Shown here piece after piece: positions 28,576 through 38,201 of a stretch of 64,000 nt of DNA. The DNA comes from Bacteroidales bacterium (GTDB lineage Bacteria; Bacteroidota; Bacteroidia; Bacteroidales; JAQUTK01). The stretch spans positions 33,658 through 97,657 of the forward strand of contig JAQUTK010000011.1 in the NCBI GenBank assembly GCA_028709785.1. The letters are read 5' to 3'. The translations under genes were made by a program, and so were the position numbers. The notes beneath the pieces are model-generated. The model made no database searches. It saw only the letters and a list, made by a program, of their open reading frames with translations, and had not been told where the DNA came from. Numbering within the stretch: position 1 is the stretch's first letter; each line of letters starts with the position of its first letter.

Positions 28576-29007
28576 ATGGAAAAGGGTGAGGTGCGGATTG
28601 ATAAGTGGATGTGGGCGACCCGGATCTTTAAGTCGCGCACTATTGCTGTTGAAGCGTGCAAAAGAGGACGCGTCATGATTCAAAATATGCCTGTAAAAGC
28701 ATCAAGAACAGTCAAATTGGGCGATGTGGTGCAAGTGCGCAAGCCACCCGTGACTTATTCTTTTCAGGTCGTGGGACTGATAGATCGCAGAGTAGGAGCT
28801 AAGTTGGTACCGGAGTATTTGAAAGATGTGACTCCGAAGGAACAGCTTCAGGTGTTGGAAAATGCCCGATTGACTGGTTTTGTGGATCGTGCCCGTGGCA
28901 CCGGACGACCAACAAAACGGGACAGGAGGGATCTGGAAAGCTTTACAGGGGAGGACTCCGATGGAGACTTTGACTTTGATTTTGACTTTGAAGATGCTGA
29001 ATTGTGA
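28576..29007 (+). CDS. S4-domain RNA-binding protein (HslR-like)
   Basis: 143 residues. The S4 fold begins VRIDKWMWATRIFKSRTIAVEACKRGRVMI, as in Hsp15/HslR, which binds 50S subunits with nascent chains after heat shock. Residues 30-110 complete the domain (GLIDRRVGAKLVPEYLKDVT). The C terminus ends in an acidic, repeated Asp-Phe tail (DSDGDFDFDFDFEDAEL), unusual for HslR. It ends the rplY-pth operon. The role on ribosomes is inferred from the domain. Confidence 0.85.
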   Translation: MEKGEVRIDKWMWATRIFKSRTIAVEACKRGRVMIQNMPVKASRTVKLGDVVQVRKPPVTYSFQVVGLIDRRVGAKLVPEYLKDVTPKEQLQVLENARLTGFVDRARGTGRPTKRDRRDLESFTGEDSDGDFDFDFDFEDAEL

Positions 29008-29024
29008 AGAAAGTCTTTAAATAA

Positions 29025-29055
29025 TTTGCACAAATAGATTTTAGTAGTACCTTTG
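29025..29055 (+). promoter_or_regulatory. Promoter of tRNA-Lys
   Basis: TTTG at 29025-29028 and TACCTTTG at 29048-29055, 19 bases apart: a complete Bacteroidetes -33/-7 pair, 18 bases before the tRNA. Confidence 0.8.
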
Positions 29056-29073
29056 CAACCGCAAAAGCGAAAT

Positions 29074-29146
29074 GACTTCGTAGCTCAGTTGGTAGAGCAA
29101 ATGACTCTTAATCATTGGGTCGAGGGTTCGAGTCCCTCCGAGGTCA
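29074..29146 (+). tRNA. tRNA-Lys (anticodon CTT)
   Basis: Acceptor GACTTCG pairs with CGAGGTC; the anticodon stem AATGA/TCATT holds loop CTCTTAA, giving anticodon CTT for codon AAG. The D arm (AGCTCAGTTGGTAGAGC) and T arm (GAGGGTTCGAGTCCCTC) are normal. CCA is not encoded. Confidence 0.96.
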
Positions 29147-29149
29147 CGG

Positions 29150-29187
29150 AAGAAGACAGTTACATCAAGTGACTGTCTTCTTTTTTT
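29150..29187 (+). terminator. Terminator of tRNA-Lys
   Basis: Inverted repeat GAAGACAGT (29152-29160) and ACTGTCTTC (29172-29180) followed by seven T. It also faces the convergent NamZ-like gene. Confidence 0.85.
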
Positions 29188-29191
29188 GTTT

Positions 29192-30361
29192 TTATGGATA
29201 GAGAAGATACTTCTTTCTCATCTCTTTGTATCTGGAGAGAGCAGGTTGCCAGGAGGCGCGGATCTCTTCTTCACTTTTACCTTCCATGATCTGAGATCTC
29301 AAATCCCGTGTCCCGGCCAGCTTGTCAAAGAACTCCGGACTGCTGAAGAAATCGGCTCCTTTATTTGAAAGTGTATAGAACCGCAGAAAATAACTGAGAT
29401 CAAGTCCTCCCGCGCTTTTTTCTTCCCGCAGATCAAGCCCATAACAGGTTTTCCCTTTTTGAAGCGGATGCATATCTCCTCCTTTTGTTGGCTTGGGCTT
29501 AAACTTAAAAGAGCCGTACTGCTTATCGGGAGATCCGATCACTTGAAAAGGAAAAGGGGTGCCTCTTCCTACGCTGACCTGTGTAGCCTCAAACAAACAG
29601 AGGGAAGGGTAGAGGCGGATGGCTGTCTGATTGGGTAGATTGGGCGATGGCTTGATAGGCAACTGATAAGGATCTCCATGTTTCCAGCCTGATACAGGAA
29701 TAACAGTGAGCGGACAACGCCGCTTTTGCAGCCATCCTTCTTCATTGATCATGCAGGCCAGTTCGCCGACCGTCAGTCCGTACAAGAGTGGAATCTCATG
29801 CATCCCGACAAAAGAACGCACGGATTGAACGAGTACAGGTCCGTCCACAAAGTCATTCGGATTGGGACGATCCAATACAATCAGTGGAACAAGCTGTTCG
29901 GCACAAGCCTCCATGACATAGTGCAGGGTGCTGATATAGGTGTAAAAGCGAGCGCCCACATCCTGAATGTCAAATAAAACTACGTCAACTCCCTTCAGCT
30001 GTTCGTACGTCGGCTTTTTGTTTGCTCCGTAGAGGGAGATGATAGCTAATCCTGTTTTGGGATCCTTGGAATCGGAAATAAGTTCGCCGGCATCTGCATC
30101 ACCTCTGAACCCATGTTCCGGGGCAAAGATGACTTTTATAGCGATACCAAGCGTTTGGAGTGTATCCACAAGATGCTTTTGTTTGCTGCCGACAACAGAG
30201 GTTTGGTTGACAACCAACGCGACCTTTTTCCCCTGTATCATGGGGAGTAGGATCTCTAACCTTTCAGATCCTGTGCGAAGTTGCTTTTCTTCCTGAGCAA
30301 AACTCAAGTGTGAGAAGAGAAGAAGGAGTACAAAACAATAAAATGAGTTTCGATTTCTCAT
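29192..30361 (-). CDS. DUF1343 protein, NamZ-like exo-beta-N-acetylmuramidase
   Basis: 389 residues with a signal peptide (YCFVLLLLFSHLSFAQ). DUF1343 (GH171) motifs are present: VALVVNQTSVVG, FAPEHGFRGDADAG, VLFDIQDVGARFYTYISTL and VLDRPNPN. The Bacillus family member NamZ removes terminal N-acetylmuramic acid from peptidoglycan fragments, so a wall-recycling role in the periplasm or at the surface is likely. The ends are complete. It seems to be transcribed alone from the -7 box at 30396. Confidence 0.88.
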   Translation of the reverse strand: MRNRNSFYCFVLLLLFSHLSFAQEEKQLRTGSERLEILLPMIQGKKVALVVNQTSVVGSKQKHLVDTLQTLGIAIKVIFAPEHGFRGDADAGELISDSKDPKTGLAIISLYGANKKPTYEQLKGVDVVLFDIQDVGARFYTYISTLHYVMEACAEQLVPLIVLDRPNPNDFVDGPVLVQSVRSFVGMHEIPLLYGLTVGELACMINEEGWLQKRRCPLTVIPVSGWKHGDPYQLPIKPSPNLPNQTAIRLYPSLCLFEATQVSVGRGTPFPFQVIGSPDKQYGSFKFKPKPTKGGDMHPLQKGKTCYGLDLREEKSAGGLDLSYFLRFYTLSNKGADFFSSPEFFDKLAGTRDLRSQIMEGKSEEEIRASWQPALSRYKEMRKKYLLYP

Positions 30362-30395
30362 GGATGGCTGTCTTTTTGCATAAATTAGATGAATG

Positions 30396-30403
30396 CAAAG
30401 ATA
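30396..30403 (-). promoter_or_regulatory. -7 box of the NamZ-like gene
   Basis: Minus strand TATCTTTG, a TAnnTTTG match 34 bases before the ATG at 30361. Confidence 0.5.
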
Positions 30404-30485
30404 GGTTTTTATGTAAAAGGAAAGGCGTAATCTACTTTTTTTGTATTATTGCCCTGATTTTAAATGAAAACGAAAATAGTAAAAA

Positions 30486-31022
30486 ATGGTTCCAATCGAT
30501 TTGTTGAAGAAATATTATCCTGAAGGAAGTGAAGTTTATCATATTATGGAGAGTCATGCACGGTCAGTTACTCAGAAAGCGCTCGAACTGGCAGCCAAAC
30601 ATCCGGAGTATAACATGGATCTTACTTTTGTTGAAGAGGCTGCAATGTTGCATGATATTGGCTGTTTTCTGACCAATGCGCCGGAAATTCATTGCCATGG
30701 TACCAATCCCTATATCTGTCATGGTTATCTTGGCGCGGAGATTTTACGTAATGAAGGTCTTCCACGACATGCTTTGGTGGCAGAAAGACACACAGGCTCC
30801 GGACTGAGTTATAATCATATCATAAAAAAAGGGCTCCCTCTCCCGGCAAGAGATATGTGTCCGGTATCTTTGGAAGAAAAGCTGATCTGTTTTGCTGACA
30901 AGTTCTATTCGAAAACGAAGCTGGACAAGGAGAAATCTTTAAATAAGGTAATAGAGAGTATGCATAAACACGGAAGCGGTTCAGTCAAACGGTTTGAAGA
31001 TATGTGCTCGCTCTTTCTTTAG
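30486..31022 (+). CDS. HD-domain phosphohydrolase
   Basis: 178 residues. An HD-type metal site is visible: SHARSVTQKALELA (first His), then AAMLHDIGCF (HD pair) and HALVAERHTG further on, fitting a small HDIG family enzyme. No nucleotide-binding partner domain is attached. These proteins cut phosphates from nucleotides or phosphate esters; the substrate is not known. It is alone between the NamZ-like gene (divergent) and lptD, which has its own promoter. Confidence 0.8.
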   Translation: MVPIDLLKKYYPEGSEVYHIMESHARSVTQKALELAAKHPEYNMDLTFVEEAAMLHDIGCFLTNAPEIHCHGTNPYICHGYLGAEILRNEGLPRHALVAERHTGSGLSYNHIIKKGLPLPARDMCPVSLEEKLICFADKFYSKTKLDKEKSLNKVIESMHKHGSGSVKRFEDMCSLFL

Positions 31023-31054
31023 TAGAAAAAGCGCAATTAGCCTTCAATAGCGAA

Positions 31055-31083
31055 TTGTATGTGCTCTAAAATGTGTAGCTTTG
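31055..31083 (+). promoter_or_regulatory. Promoter of lptD
   Basis: TAGCTTTG at 31076-31083 with TTG at 31055-31057, 18 bases apart, 30 bases before the ATG at 31113. Confidence 0.6.
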
Positions 31084-31112
31084 TGCCTTAATTGTAAGAT
31101 TATAAACTACAG

Positions 31113-33953
31113 ATGCCGAATAATAAGATAGCGCTCCTGTTATTTATCCTCTTTGTATCTCTTTTCCGGGAGGCGGAAGGGCAAGTCTTTGTGACCGATA
31201 CGCTGAAGACGGGTATCAATAAGGCTGTTGTCTTACCTCTCGAAACACCTCCTTTGCTTCAAAAAGGAGCTGTAAAAGATACTCTTGCTGCTCCTCCGCT
31301 TCAGATAGATAGTTTGAGCAAACAGACTGCCGACTCCTCCAAACTCACTTCGAAGAAAGATTCTGTTACCACGAAGCCGAAAAAGAAAAACGCGTTGGAT
31401 GCTGATGTCCGTTTCACATCCACCGATTCTGTAATTTTTACGGCAGACGGAGTGGCCTTGATGTATACGAGCAGTGCGGTAAAGTATAAAGATAAAACGC
31501 TGACTTCCGATCTTCTCCGTATGAACATGGATAGTAGTGTTGTGAATGCTTTCAGTAGAAGAGATTCTTCCGGTAATTGGGCACAGCTGCCCAAATTTAA
31601 TGATAATGGAACAGACTATGAGTCGCAAAGTATCCGCTATAATTTTAAGACAGGAAAAGGTATTATCAATAATGTCGTGACTCAGCAGGGAGAAGGCTAT
31701 GTGAGTGGCTATCAGACAAAGAAGCTGAGCAATAACGATCTCTTTATGATTGACGGGAAATATACAACCTGTGATAATCATGAACATCCTCACTTCTATT
31801 TCAATCTGACAAAAGCAAAGGTGCGCCCCAAGAAATGGATTGTTACAGGTCCGGCCTATCTTGTTTTTGAAGATGTGCCGCTTCCCTTGGTATTGCCTTT
31901 TGGTTTTTTCCCTTTCTCGGAAACTTATTCTTCGGGTATCATTGTACCCACCTATGCCGATGAGATGAACCGGGGCTTCGGTTTGCGGGATGGTGGATAT
32001 TATTTTGCGATTAGTGATTATATGGATCTGGCTGTCACGGGAGAAATCTATACGAAAGGTTCCTGGGGAATTAATGCCGCTTCCAGATACAAACGTAAAT
32101 ATAAATACAACGGTTCGTTCAATCTTTCCCGTATTGTTACAATCAGTGGAGAAAAGAACATGCCGGACTATAGCCAGGCTACTGATTTCAGAATCGCATG
32201 GATGCATACACAAGATCAAAAAGCGAATCCGTACAGAACGCTATCTGCCAGTGTCAATTTTTCTACAAGTAGTTATGACCGAAACAATCTGAACAGTTAT
32301 TACGACCCTAACCGGTTTACTTCCAATACAAAGAGTTCAAGCATCAGTATCACACAGCGTTTTCCAAATAACCCGCTGGCTTTATCGATGAGCAGCAGTT
32401 TGAGTCAGCGTTCGCAAGACAAGAGCGTGAGTCTCACTTTGCCTGATTTTACGGTGACAGCCAGCAGTGTTTATCCGTTCAAACGTAAGAACCCGGTCGG
32501 TAGTGAGAAATGGTATGAAAAGATACGATTGAGTTATTCTGGATATGTCCGTAATAGCATTAGCACAAAAGAAAATCTGCTTTTTAAATCTTCATTGATA
32601 AAGGACTGGCGCAATGGTGTGCAACATAGTATACCTGTCAGTGCTACTTTTAATCTGTTCAAGTATATCAATCTTACTCCTTCCGTCTCTTATACGGAAC
32701 GCTGGTATAGTAGTAAGATTGACAAATCGTGGGATGCCTCCACGAAGAAAGAAGCTATTGATACGATATGGGGATTTAATCGTGTTTATAATTACACCGC
32801 TGCCATTAGTGCCTCCACTAAACTGTACGGATTTTACAAACCTCTTTCCTTTCTAGGAGGAAAGCGTATTGAGGCTATCCGTCACATGTTTACCCCCACA
32901 GTCAGTCTGAGTGCTACGCCGGACTTTGGAGCCCACCGTTTCGGCTACTGGGATTCATACAGCTACACGGATGATGCCGGTAATGAAAGGAATGTCATTT
33001 ACAATCATTACAGCAATGGTTTGTTTGGTGCTCCGGGTCGGGGGAAATCCGGGAATATCAACATGAGTTTTGCTAATAATGTCGAGATGAAACTACGGCC
33101 TTCAGCCAATGATACGACCAATACTGCAAAGAAAATAAGTCTGATAGACAACTTTACGATGGGAGTTAGTTATAATATGGCTGCGGATTCTTTGAACTGG
33201 AGTGATATCAATGCTTCGATTCGACTTAAACTGACAAAGGGATTTACGTTGAATCTGAGTGGTTTGTTTGAAACATATACCTATGGATTGGATCAGAATG
33301 GTAATCCGAGGAAAATCAATGTGACTGAGATGAAGAAGAATCATATACCGGGCCGTCTTGCCAGCACGGGTACATCATTCTCCTATTCTCTGTCGAATGA
33401 AACATTCAAGAAGAAAGAGAAGAAAACAGCCTCGACCGAGACGAAGGAGGAAGATGTAAAACTGGAAGATCTGGTTGATGAGCAAGGAAGTGCGTTGTCA
33501 GAGGAAGCTCTGGCTACGAAAAAGCAACTGAAAGAAGCTGAAGAAAAGAAGAAGAGTAAGCAACAAGTTGATCCTGATGGATATGTGCCGTTCAGTTTTC
33601 CATGGAATGTGGGCTTCAGCTATTCGATGCGTTATGGAAAGGCTGATTTTAATAAGTCAAAGATGCGTTATAATATGGCTATTACGCATAGTCTCGGACT
33701 CTCAGCGACTATTACACCGGCTCCAAAATGGCACCTCTCGGCGAGTGGAAACTTTGATTTTGAGACGAAGAAGTTGGCTTATATGACTTGCAGCGTGTCT
33801 CGTGATCTACATTGTTGGAACATGTCTGCCAGTTTTGTGCCTGTGGGACCCTATAAGTCATACTTTGTTACGATTGCCATCAATGCTTCTATGTTGAAGG
33901 ATGTGAAGTATGAACAACGCAGCAACTTTAGCGATAATGTTACATGGTATTAG
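31113..33953 (+). CDS. lptD: LPS-assembly outer-membrane protein LptD
   Basis: 946 residues with a signal peptide (LLFILFVSLFREAEGQ). The N-terminal periplasmic part has the OstA/LptA-like jelly-roll repeats: VRFTSTDSVIFTADGVALMY, VKYKDKTLTSDLLRMN and later KKWIVTGPAYLVFEDVPLPLVLPFGFFPF, a LptD hallmark. The remainder is a long beta barrel rich in Ser and aromatic residues, with an inserted Lys/Glu-rich loop (KKEKKTASTETKEEDVKLED). The end DNVTWY is aromatic. LptD puts LPS in the outer leaflet with LptE. It is normal in size for Bacteroidales. It is followed by a strong bidirectional terminator. Confidence 0.9.
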   Translation: MPNNKIALLLFILFVSLFREAEGQVFVTDTLKTGINKAVVLPLETPPLLQKGAVKDTLAAPPLQIDSLSKQTADSSKLTSKKDSVTTKPKKKNALDADVRFTSTDSVIFTADGVALMYTSSAVKYKDKTLTSDLLRMNMDSSVVNAFSRRDSSGNWAQLPKFNDNGTDYESQSIRYNFKTGKGIINNVVTQQGEGYVSGYQTKKLSNNDLFMIDGKYTTCDNHEHPHFYFNLTKAKVRPKKWIVTGPAYLVFEDVPLPLVLPFGFFPFSETYSSGIIVPTYADEMNRGFGLRDGGYYFAISDYMDLAVTGEIYTKGSWGINAASRYKRKYKYNGSFNLSRIVTISGEKNMPDYSQATDFRIAWMHTQDQKANPYRTLSASVNFSTSSYDRNNLNSYYDPNRFTSNTKSSSISITQRFPNNPLALSMSSSLSQRSQDKSVSLTLPDFTVTASSVYPFKRKNPVGSEKWYEKIRLSYSGYVRNSISTKENLLFKSSLIKDWRNGVQHSIPVSATFNLFKYINLTPSVSYTERWYSSKIDKSWDASTKKEAIDTIWGFNRVYNYTAAISASTKLYGFYKPLSFLGGKRIEAIRHMFTPTVSLSATPDFGAHRFGYWDSYSYTDDAGNERNVIYNHYSNGLFGAPGRGKSGNINMSFANNVEMKLRPSANDTTNTAKKISLIDNFTMGVSYNMAADSLNWSDINASIRLKLTKGFTLNLSGLFETYTYGLDQNGNPRKINVTEMKKNHIPGRLASTGTSFSYSLSNETFKKKEKKTASTETKEEDVKLEDLVDEQGSALSEEALATKKQLKEAEEKKKSKQQVDPDGYVPFSFPWNVGFSYSMRYGKADFNKSKMRYNMAITHSLGLSATITPAPKWHLSASGNFDFETKKLAYMTCSVSRDLHCWNMSASFVPVGPYKSYFVTIAINASMLKDVKYEQRSNFSDNVTWY

Positions 33954-33970
33954 TATCTGCCTGTAGCCTC

Positions 33971-34019
33971 AATAAGCCAAACAGCCGCTCCATAGAATGG
34001 AGCGGCTGTTTGGCTTATT
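33971..34019. terminator. Bidirectional terminator between lptD and ung
   Basis: A perfect 23-base inverted repeat (33971-33993 and 33997-34019) with a 3-base loop AGA. Both flanks are A/T-rich, so it can stop transcripts in both directions of these convergent genes. Confidence 0.85.
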
Positions 34020-34033
34020 TGGAAGAAAGCATT

Positions 34034-34696
34034 TCACCAAAGGATTGGATCCATGCCGTTTCTTATCAGATATTCATTTGTCTTTGAAAAGTGTTTGCAT
34101 CCAAAGAAGCCACGATAGGCAGAAAGAGGCGAGGGGTGTGCTGAAGAGAGAACGAGATGCTTGCTCTTGTCGATAAATTCCCCTTTACGTTGAGCATAAG
34201 AACCCCATAATAAGAATACAAGGTGTTCTTTGTTTGTTGCCAGTTTGTGGATGACAGCATCCGTAAACTCTTCCCATCCTTTGTTTTGATGCGAACCGGC
34301 CTGATGAGCCCGAACGGTTAACGTGGCATTTAAAAGTAAAACTCCCTGTGCGGCCCATCGTTGCAGATTACCGGAAGAAGGGGGCGTGAGACCGAGATCA
34401 GATTGGATTTCTTTGTAGATATTTACCAAAGAAGGAGGGATCTGAACATCATCGTTGACCGAGAAACATAGTCCGTGAGCTTGTCCGGGTTCATGATAGG
34501 GATCCTGTCCCAGAATCACTACTCTTACCTTTTGATAGGGACATTGATCAAAGGCATTGAATATGTATTTTCCGGGAGGATAAACAGTGTTACTAGTATA
34601 TTCTTTCTTAACAAACTGCACCAGGTTAGAAAAATAATCCTTCTCAAATTCATCTTGAAGGCACTCTTTCCATTCCTGTGCAATAGTTACATTCAT
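34034..34696 (-). CDS. ung: Uracil-DNA glycosylase
   Basis: 220 residues from the ATG at 34696 (MNVTIAQEWKECLQDEFEKD); a longer version to 34747 would run into asnA. Removes uracil from DNA. The active-site motif GQDPYHEPGQAHGLCFSV and the DNA-intercalation motif HPSPLSAYRGFFGCKHF are intact, and FLLWGSYAQRKG is present. It follows asnA by 20 bases, possibly in one transcript. Confidence 0.96.
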   Translation of the reverse strand: MNVTIAQEWKECLQDEFEKDYFSNLVQFVKKEYTSNTVYPPGKYIFNAFDQCPYQKVRVVILGQDPYHEPGQAHGLCFSVNDDVQIPPSLVNIYKEIQSDLGLTPPSSGNLQRWAAQGVLLLNATLTVRAHQAGSHQNKGWEEFTDAVIHKLATNKEHLVFLLWGSYAQRKGEFIDKSKHLVLSSAHPSPLSAYRGFFGCKHFSKTNEYLIRNGMDPILW

Positions 34697-34716
34697 CGTG
34701 TCGCGATGTGGAAAAA

Positions 34717-35754
34717 TTAAATCAAGGGAATACCTGCCTCCATGCATTCGCGACGCATATCTTCCGGCCAGATACTAGCTTGTATTTCTCCGATATGGGC
34801 TTTGCGTAGATAAAACATGCACAGACGGGATTGACCTATTCCTCCTCCGATAGAGAGAGGGAGCGTGTTGTTCAGGAGTCTTTGATGGAAATATAGAGAC
34901 GTACGATCTTCGTTACCTGCTAATTTCAACTGACGCAACAAGGCTTCTTTATCCACACGAATACCCATAGAAGAGATTTCCAATGAACGTCCAATGATCT
35001 CATCCCAAAATAACAAGTCGCCATTAAGTCCCGGCAAACCATTGGCACCGACAGTTGTCCAATCATCATAGTCCGGTGCCCGTCCATCGTGCTTTTGTCC
35101 ATCTTCCAGTTCGCAACCGATTCCGATAATGAAAACAGCTTTGTACTCTTTCGTAATCAGATCTTCGCGTTCTTTAGGAGTTTTATCAGGATATAGTCTT
35201 CTCAGCTCTTCCGCATGTATGAAGAAGATATTTTCAGGAAGAACAGGGTAAATCTCGGGATAACATTCATAGACAAGATATTCGGTTCTCTTGATGGCTG
35301 CGTAAATTTTGCAAACGGTATCTTTCAGATAGTCAATATTGCGATCTTTCGCGCCAATATGTTTTTCCCAGTCCCACTGGTCCACATACAGAGAATGAAG
35401 ATTGCCTAACTCTTCGTCTGCCCGTATAGCATTCATATCCGTATAAATGCCAAAGCCCTCTTCGATGTTATAATCGGCAAGAGTAAGTCTTTTCCATTTG
35501 GCCAAAGAGTGTACAACTTCTGCCTTTGCATCCTGAAGGTCCTTAACAGGAAAAGTCACTGCTCTTTCACTTCCATTGAGATCGTCATTGATTCCTGTCC
35601 CTTTTAATACGAAAAGCGGAGCAGTTACCCGTCTCAGTCGTAGCTCTGAAGCCAAATTACCCTGAAAAAATTCTTTGATGCTTTTGATACCCCGCTCTGT
35701 CTGTTGGAGGTTTAAGATCGCTTTATATCCTAGGGGTTTAAATAAATAACTCAT
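34717..35754 (-). CDS. asnA: Aspartate-ammonia ligase (asparagine synthetase A)
   Basis: 345 residues from the ATG at 35754. The TTG at 35784 falls in the -7 box, so it is rejected. The ammonia-using enzyme makes asparagine from aspartate and ATP, and is related to class II aminoacyl-tRNA synthetases. Recognisable segments include VTAPLFVLKGTGINDDLNG, the IYTDMNAIRADEE region and the C-terminal SIGGGIGQSRLCMFYLRK. The chain length fits the family (about 330-350). Confidence 0.95.
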   Translation of the reverse strand: MSYLFKPLGYKAILNLQQTERGIKSIKEFFQGNLASELRLRRVTAPLFVLKGTGINDDLNGSERAVTFPVKDLQDAKAEVVHSLAKWKRLTLADYNIEEGFGIYTDMNAIRADEELGNLHSLYVDQWDWEKHIGAKDRNIDYLKDTVCKIYAAIKRTEYLVYECYPEIYPVLPENIFFIHAEELRRLYPDKTPKEREDLITKEYKAVFIIGIGCELEDGQKHDGRAPDYDDWTTVGANGLPGLNGDLLFWDEIIGRSLEISSMGIRVDKEALLRQLKLAGNEDRTSLYFHQRLLNNTLPLSIGGGIGQSRLCMFYLRKAHIGEIQASIWPEDMRRECMEAGIPLI

Positions 35755-35781
35755 AATACGTTGTGTGTTCAAAATTTCCTG

Positions 35782-35789
35782 CAAAGATA
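35782..35789 (-). promoter_or_regulatory. -7 box of asnA
   Basis: Minus strand TATCTTTG, a TAnnTTTG match 27 bases before the ATG at 35754. Confidence 0.55.
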
Positions 35790-36160
35790 TAATTTGCTTA
35801 TCATATTATCGCTGTTTAATAGATATAATTTGCATAATGATATAATTTTCTTCCTTATAACATATTGCTGAGGGAAGAGAAAATGCTGTTTTCTTCTTGT
35901 TTTTTATTTTTTCTGATCATTCTTTTTGTTGATGCTACTACCAGTCTTATCAGAAGAACTGTTTTCTGCGATTTTGGCAGAAAACATGACAGATCACTTT
36001 CTGGTTAGGAGTTCTTTCTGTCAGAATTATACCGGAAAAGAGCTTGATTAATCTGGCATTTTGTTTGTTAAATGGATTTCGAACTATACGCATGTCAGGA
36101 AATAGATTGAGCGAATAGCATTGGAGTGATTATTAATAAATAAATGATTATATAAAAATT
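35785..36160. other. asnA-dnaK intergenic region
   Basis: 376 bases, T/A-rich, between divergent genes. It holds two copies of GATATAATTTGC (35786, 35821), a perfect 9-base inverted repeat GTTTTCTGC-N7-GCAGAAAAC at 35961-35985, and a looser pair TGACAGA/TCTGTCA at 35987-36023. No CIRCE element (TTAGCACTC-N9-GAGTGCTAA) is present. No gene was seen. Confidence 0.6.
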
Positions 36161-38068
36161 ATGGGAAAGATTATTGGAATTGACTTAGGAACAACAAATT
36201 CATGTGTTGCTGTACTCGAGGGTAACGAACCAATCGTTATTGCAAATTCAGAAGGAAAACGTACGACTCCTTCTATAGTAGCCTTTATGGAAGGCGGAGA
36301 ACGTAAGGTGGGAGATCCTGCAAAGCGTCAGGCAATTACCAACCCGAAGCGTACAATCTATTCAATTAAACGTTTTATGGGAGAATCGTTTGACCAGGTG
36401 GCAAAGGAAATCTCAAATATGCCATACGATGTAAAGAGAGGTGATAACAATACTCCACGTGTAGATATTGATGGTCGTCTTTATACTCCACAGGAAATTT
36501 CAGCGATGGTGCTTCAAAAAATGAAGAAAACAGCTGAGGATTATCTTGGACAGGAAGTGACAGAGGCTGTGATTACAGTACCTGCTTATTTTAGTGATTC
36601 TCAAAGACAGGCAACAAAAGAGGCTGGTGAGATTGCAGGTTTAAAAGTTCGTCGTATTGTCAACGAACCTACTGCTGCTTCTTTGGCTTATGGTCTGGAT
36701 AAGACTCACAAGGATATGAAGATTGCGGTGTTTGACCTCGGTGGTGGAACATTTGATATCTCTATTCTTGAATTGGGAGATGGTGTATTTGAAGTAAAGT
36801 CAACGAATGGTGATACACACCTTGGTGGTGACGACTTTGATCAGGTAATTATTGATTGGCTGGCAGAAGAGTTTAAGGCAGAAGAAGGCGTTGACTTACG
36901 CAAAGATCCAATGGCATTGCAGCGTTTGAAAGAAGCTGCTGAAAAAGCAAAAATTGAGTTGTCAAGTACAACAACCTCAGAAATTAACCTGCCCTATATC
37001 ATGCCGGTCAATGGAATGCCTAAGCATTTGGTGAAAACATTGACCCGTGCTAAGTTTGAAGCTTTGGCTGACAGACTGATTCAGGCCACTATTGAGCCTT
37101 GTCGTAAGGCAATGAAAGATGCCGGATTGACAAACTCGGATATTGATGAGGTGATTCTGGTTGGTGGTTCAACGCGTATTCCTGCCGTACAGGCAATTGT
37201 AGAAAAGTTCTTTGGAAAATCGCCTTCAAAAGGAGTAAATCCCGATGAAGTAGTGGCTGTTGGAGCTGCAATTCAGGGTGGTGTATTAACGGGAGAAGTG
37301 AAAGATGTACTGTTGTTGGATGTAACTCCTCTTTCTTTGGGTCTTGAAACATACGGTGGAGTGATGACCCGATTGATTGAGTCAAATACAACGATACCAA
37401 CCAAGAAGTCAGAGGTCTTCTCAACTGCTTCAGATAATCAACCAAGTGTGCAGATTAATGTATTGCAAGGTGAGCGTCCGATGGCAAAAGACAACAAACA
37501 GATTGGAGTGTTTAATCTCGACAATATTCCGGCTGCTCCTCGCGGTGTGCCACAAATAGAAGTTACTTTCGATATTGATGCCAATGGTATTTTGAAGGTT
37601 TCAGCAAAAGATAAGGCAACAGGTAAAGAACAGAGTATTCGTATAGAAGCATCTTCTGGTTTGACTGATGCCGAAATCAAACGAATGAGAGATGAGGCTA
37701 CAGCTAATGCCGATGCTGATGCAAAGGAGAAAGAGAGAATTGAGAAGATTAATCAGGCTGATGGTATGATATTCCAGACGGAAAAGCAATTGAAAGAGTT
37801 TGGAAACAAACTTCCTGCTGATAAAAAAGCTCCTATTGACGCAGCTCTTGCTAAGCTTAAAGAGGCGCACAAGGCGCAAGATATACCGGCAATTGATGCT
37901 GCGATGGCTGAATTGAATAATGTATTTCATGCGGCAAGTCAGGAGATGTACAATGCGCAAGGCGCAGGTGCTTCACAACAAGCCGGTGCTCAACAACAGT
38001 CTGGTGGATCTGATTCTTCCAATGAAGGTGACAATGTAACAGATGTTGATTTTGAAGAAGTGAAGTAA
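36161..38068 (+). CDS. dnaK: Chaperone DnaK (Hsp70)
   Basis: 635 residues, full length. The ATPase domain begins [20 protein letters not shown] and carries the phosphate-2 loop [13 protein letters not shown] and [11 protein letters not shown]. The substrate domain contains [14 protein letters not shown] and [17 protein letters not shown]. The C terminus, DVDFEEVK, has the expected EEVD-like bacterial end. Neither grpE nor dnaJ is adjacent, and no CIRCE sequence precedes it, so control is by another means. It ends at the terminator at 38095. Confidence 0.98.
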   Translation: MGKIIGIDLGTTNSCVAVLEGNEPIVIANSEGKRTTPSIVAFMEGGERKVGDPAKRQAITNPKRTIYSIKRFMGESFDQVAKEISNMPYDVKRGDNNTPRVDIDGRLYTPQEISAMVLQKMKKTAEDYLGQEVTEAVITVPAYFSDSQRQATKEAGEIAGLKVRRIVNEPTAASLAYGLDKTHKDMKIAVFDLGGGTFDISILELGDGVFEVKSTNGDTHLGGDDFDQVIIDWLAEEFKAEEGVDLRKDPMALQRLKEAAEKAKIELSSTTTSEINLPYIMPVNGMPKHLVKTLTRAKFEALADRLIQATIEPCRKAMKDAGLTNSDIDEVILVGGSTRIPAVQAIVEKFFGKSPSKGVNPDEVVAVGAAIQGGVLTGEVKDVLLLDVTPLSLGLETYGGVMTRLIESNTTIPTKKSEVFSTASDNQPSVQINVLQGERPMAKDNKQIGVFNLDNIPAAPRGVPQIEVTFDIDANGILKVSAKDKATGKEQSIRIEASSGLTDAEIKRMRDEATANADADAKEKERIEKINQADGMIFQTEKQLKEFGNKLPADKKAPIDAALAKLKEAHKAQDIPAIDAAMAELNNVFHAASQEMYNAQGAGASQQAGAQQQSGGSDSSNEGDNVTDVDFEEVK

Positions 38069-38094
38069 GTTCGGATTAGGAACCGGATTTAAAA

Positions 38095-38140
38095 CAAAGA
38101 ACCGCAGTAAGCAAATGCTTTATTGCGGTTCTTTGTTTTG
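38095..38140 (+). terminator. Terminator of dnaK
   Basis: CAAAGAACCGCA (38095-38106) pairs with TGCGGTTCTTTG (38124-38135), then TTTTG. A nested AAGC-AAAT-GCTT extends the stem. Confidence 0.85.
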
Positions 38141-38201
38141 TGTAATGTTGGCCTCAATAAATGTCGGAGGGAGGCCTTAGTAGTCATAAACAGCAAAGAG
38201 T

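Noticed and set aside
31233..32219. 328-codon minus-strand frame inside lptD
   Set aside because: Shadow of the lptD coding frame; low-complexity Ile/Cys/His mix, no match to a family.
35785..36160. CIRCE operator for dnaK
   Set aside because: No TTAGCACTC-N9-GAGTGCTAA or close variant is present on either strand.
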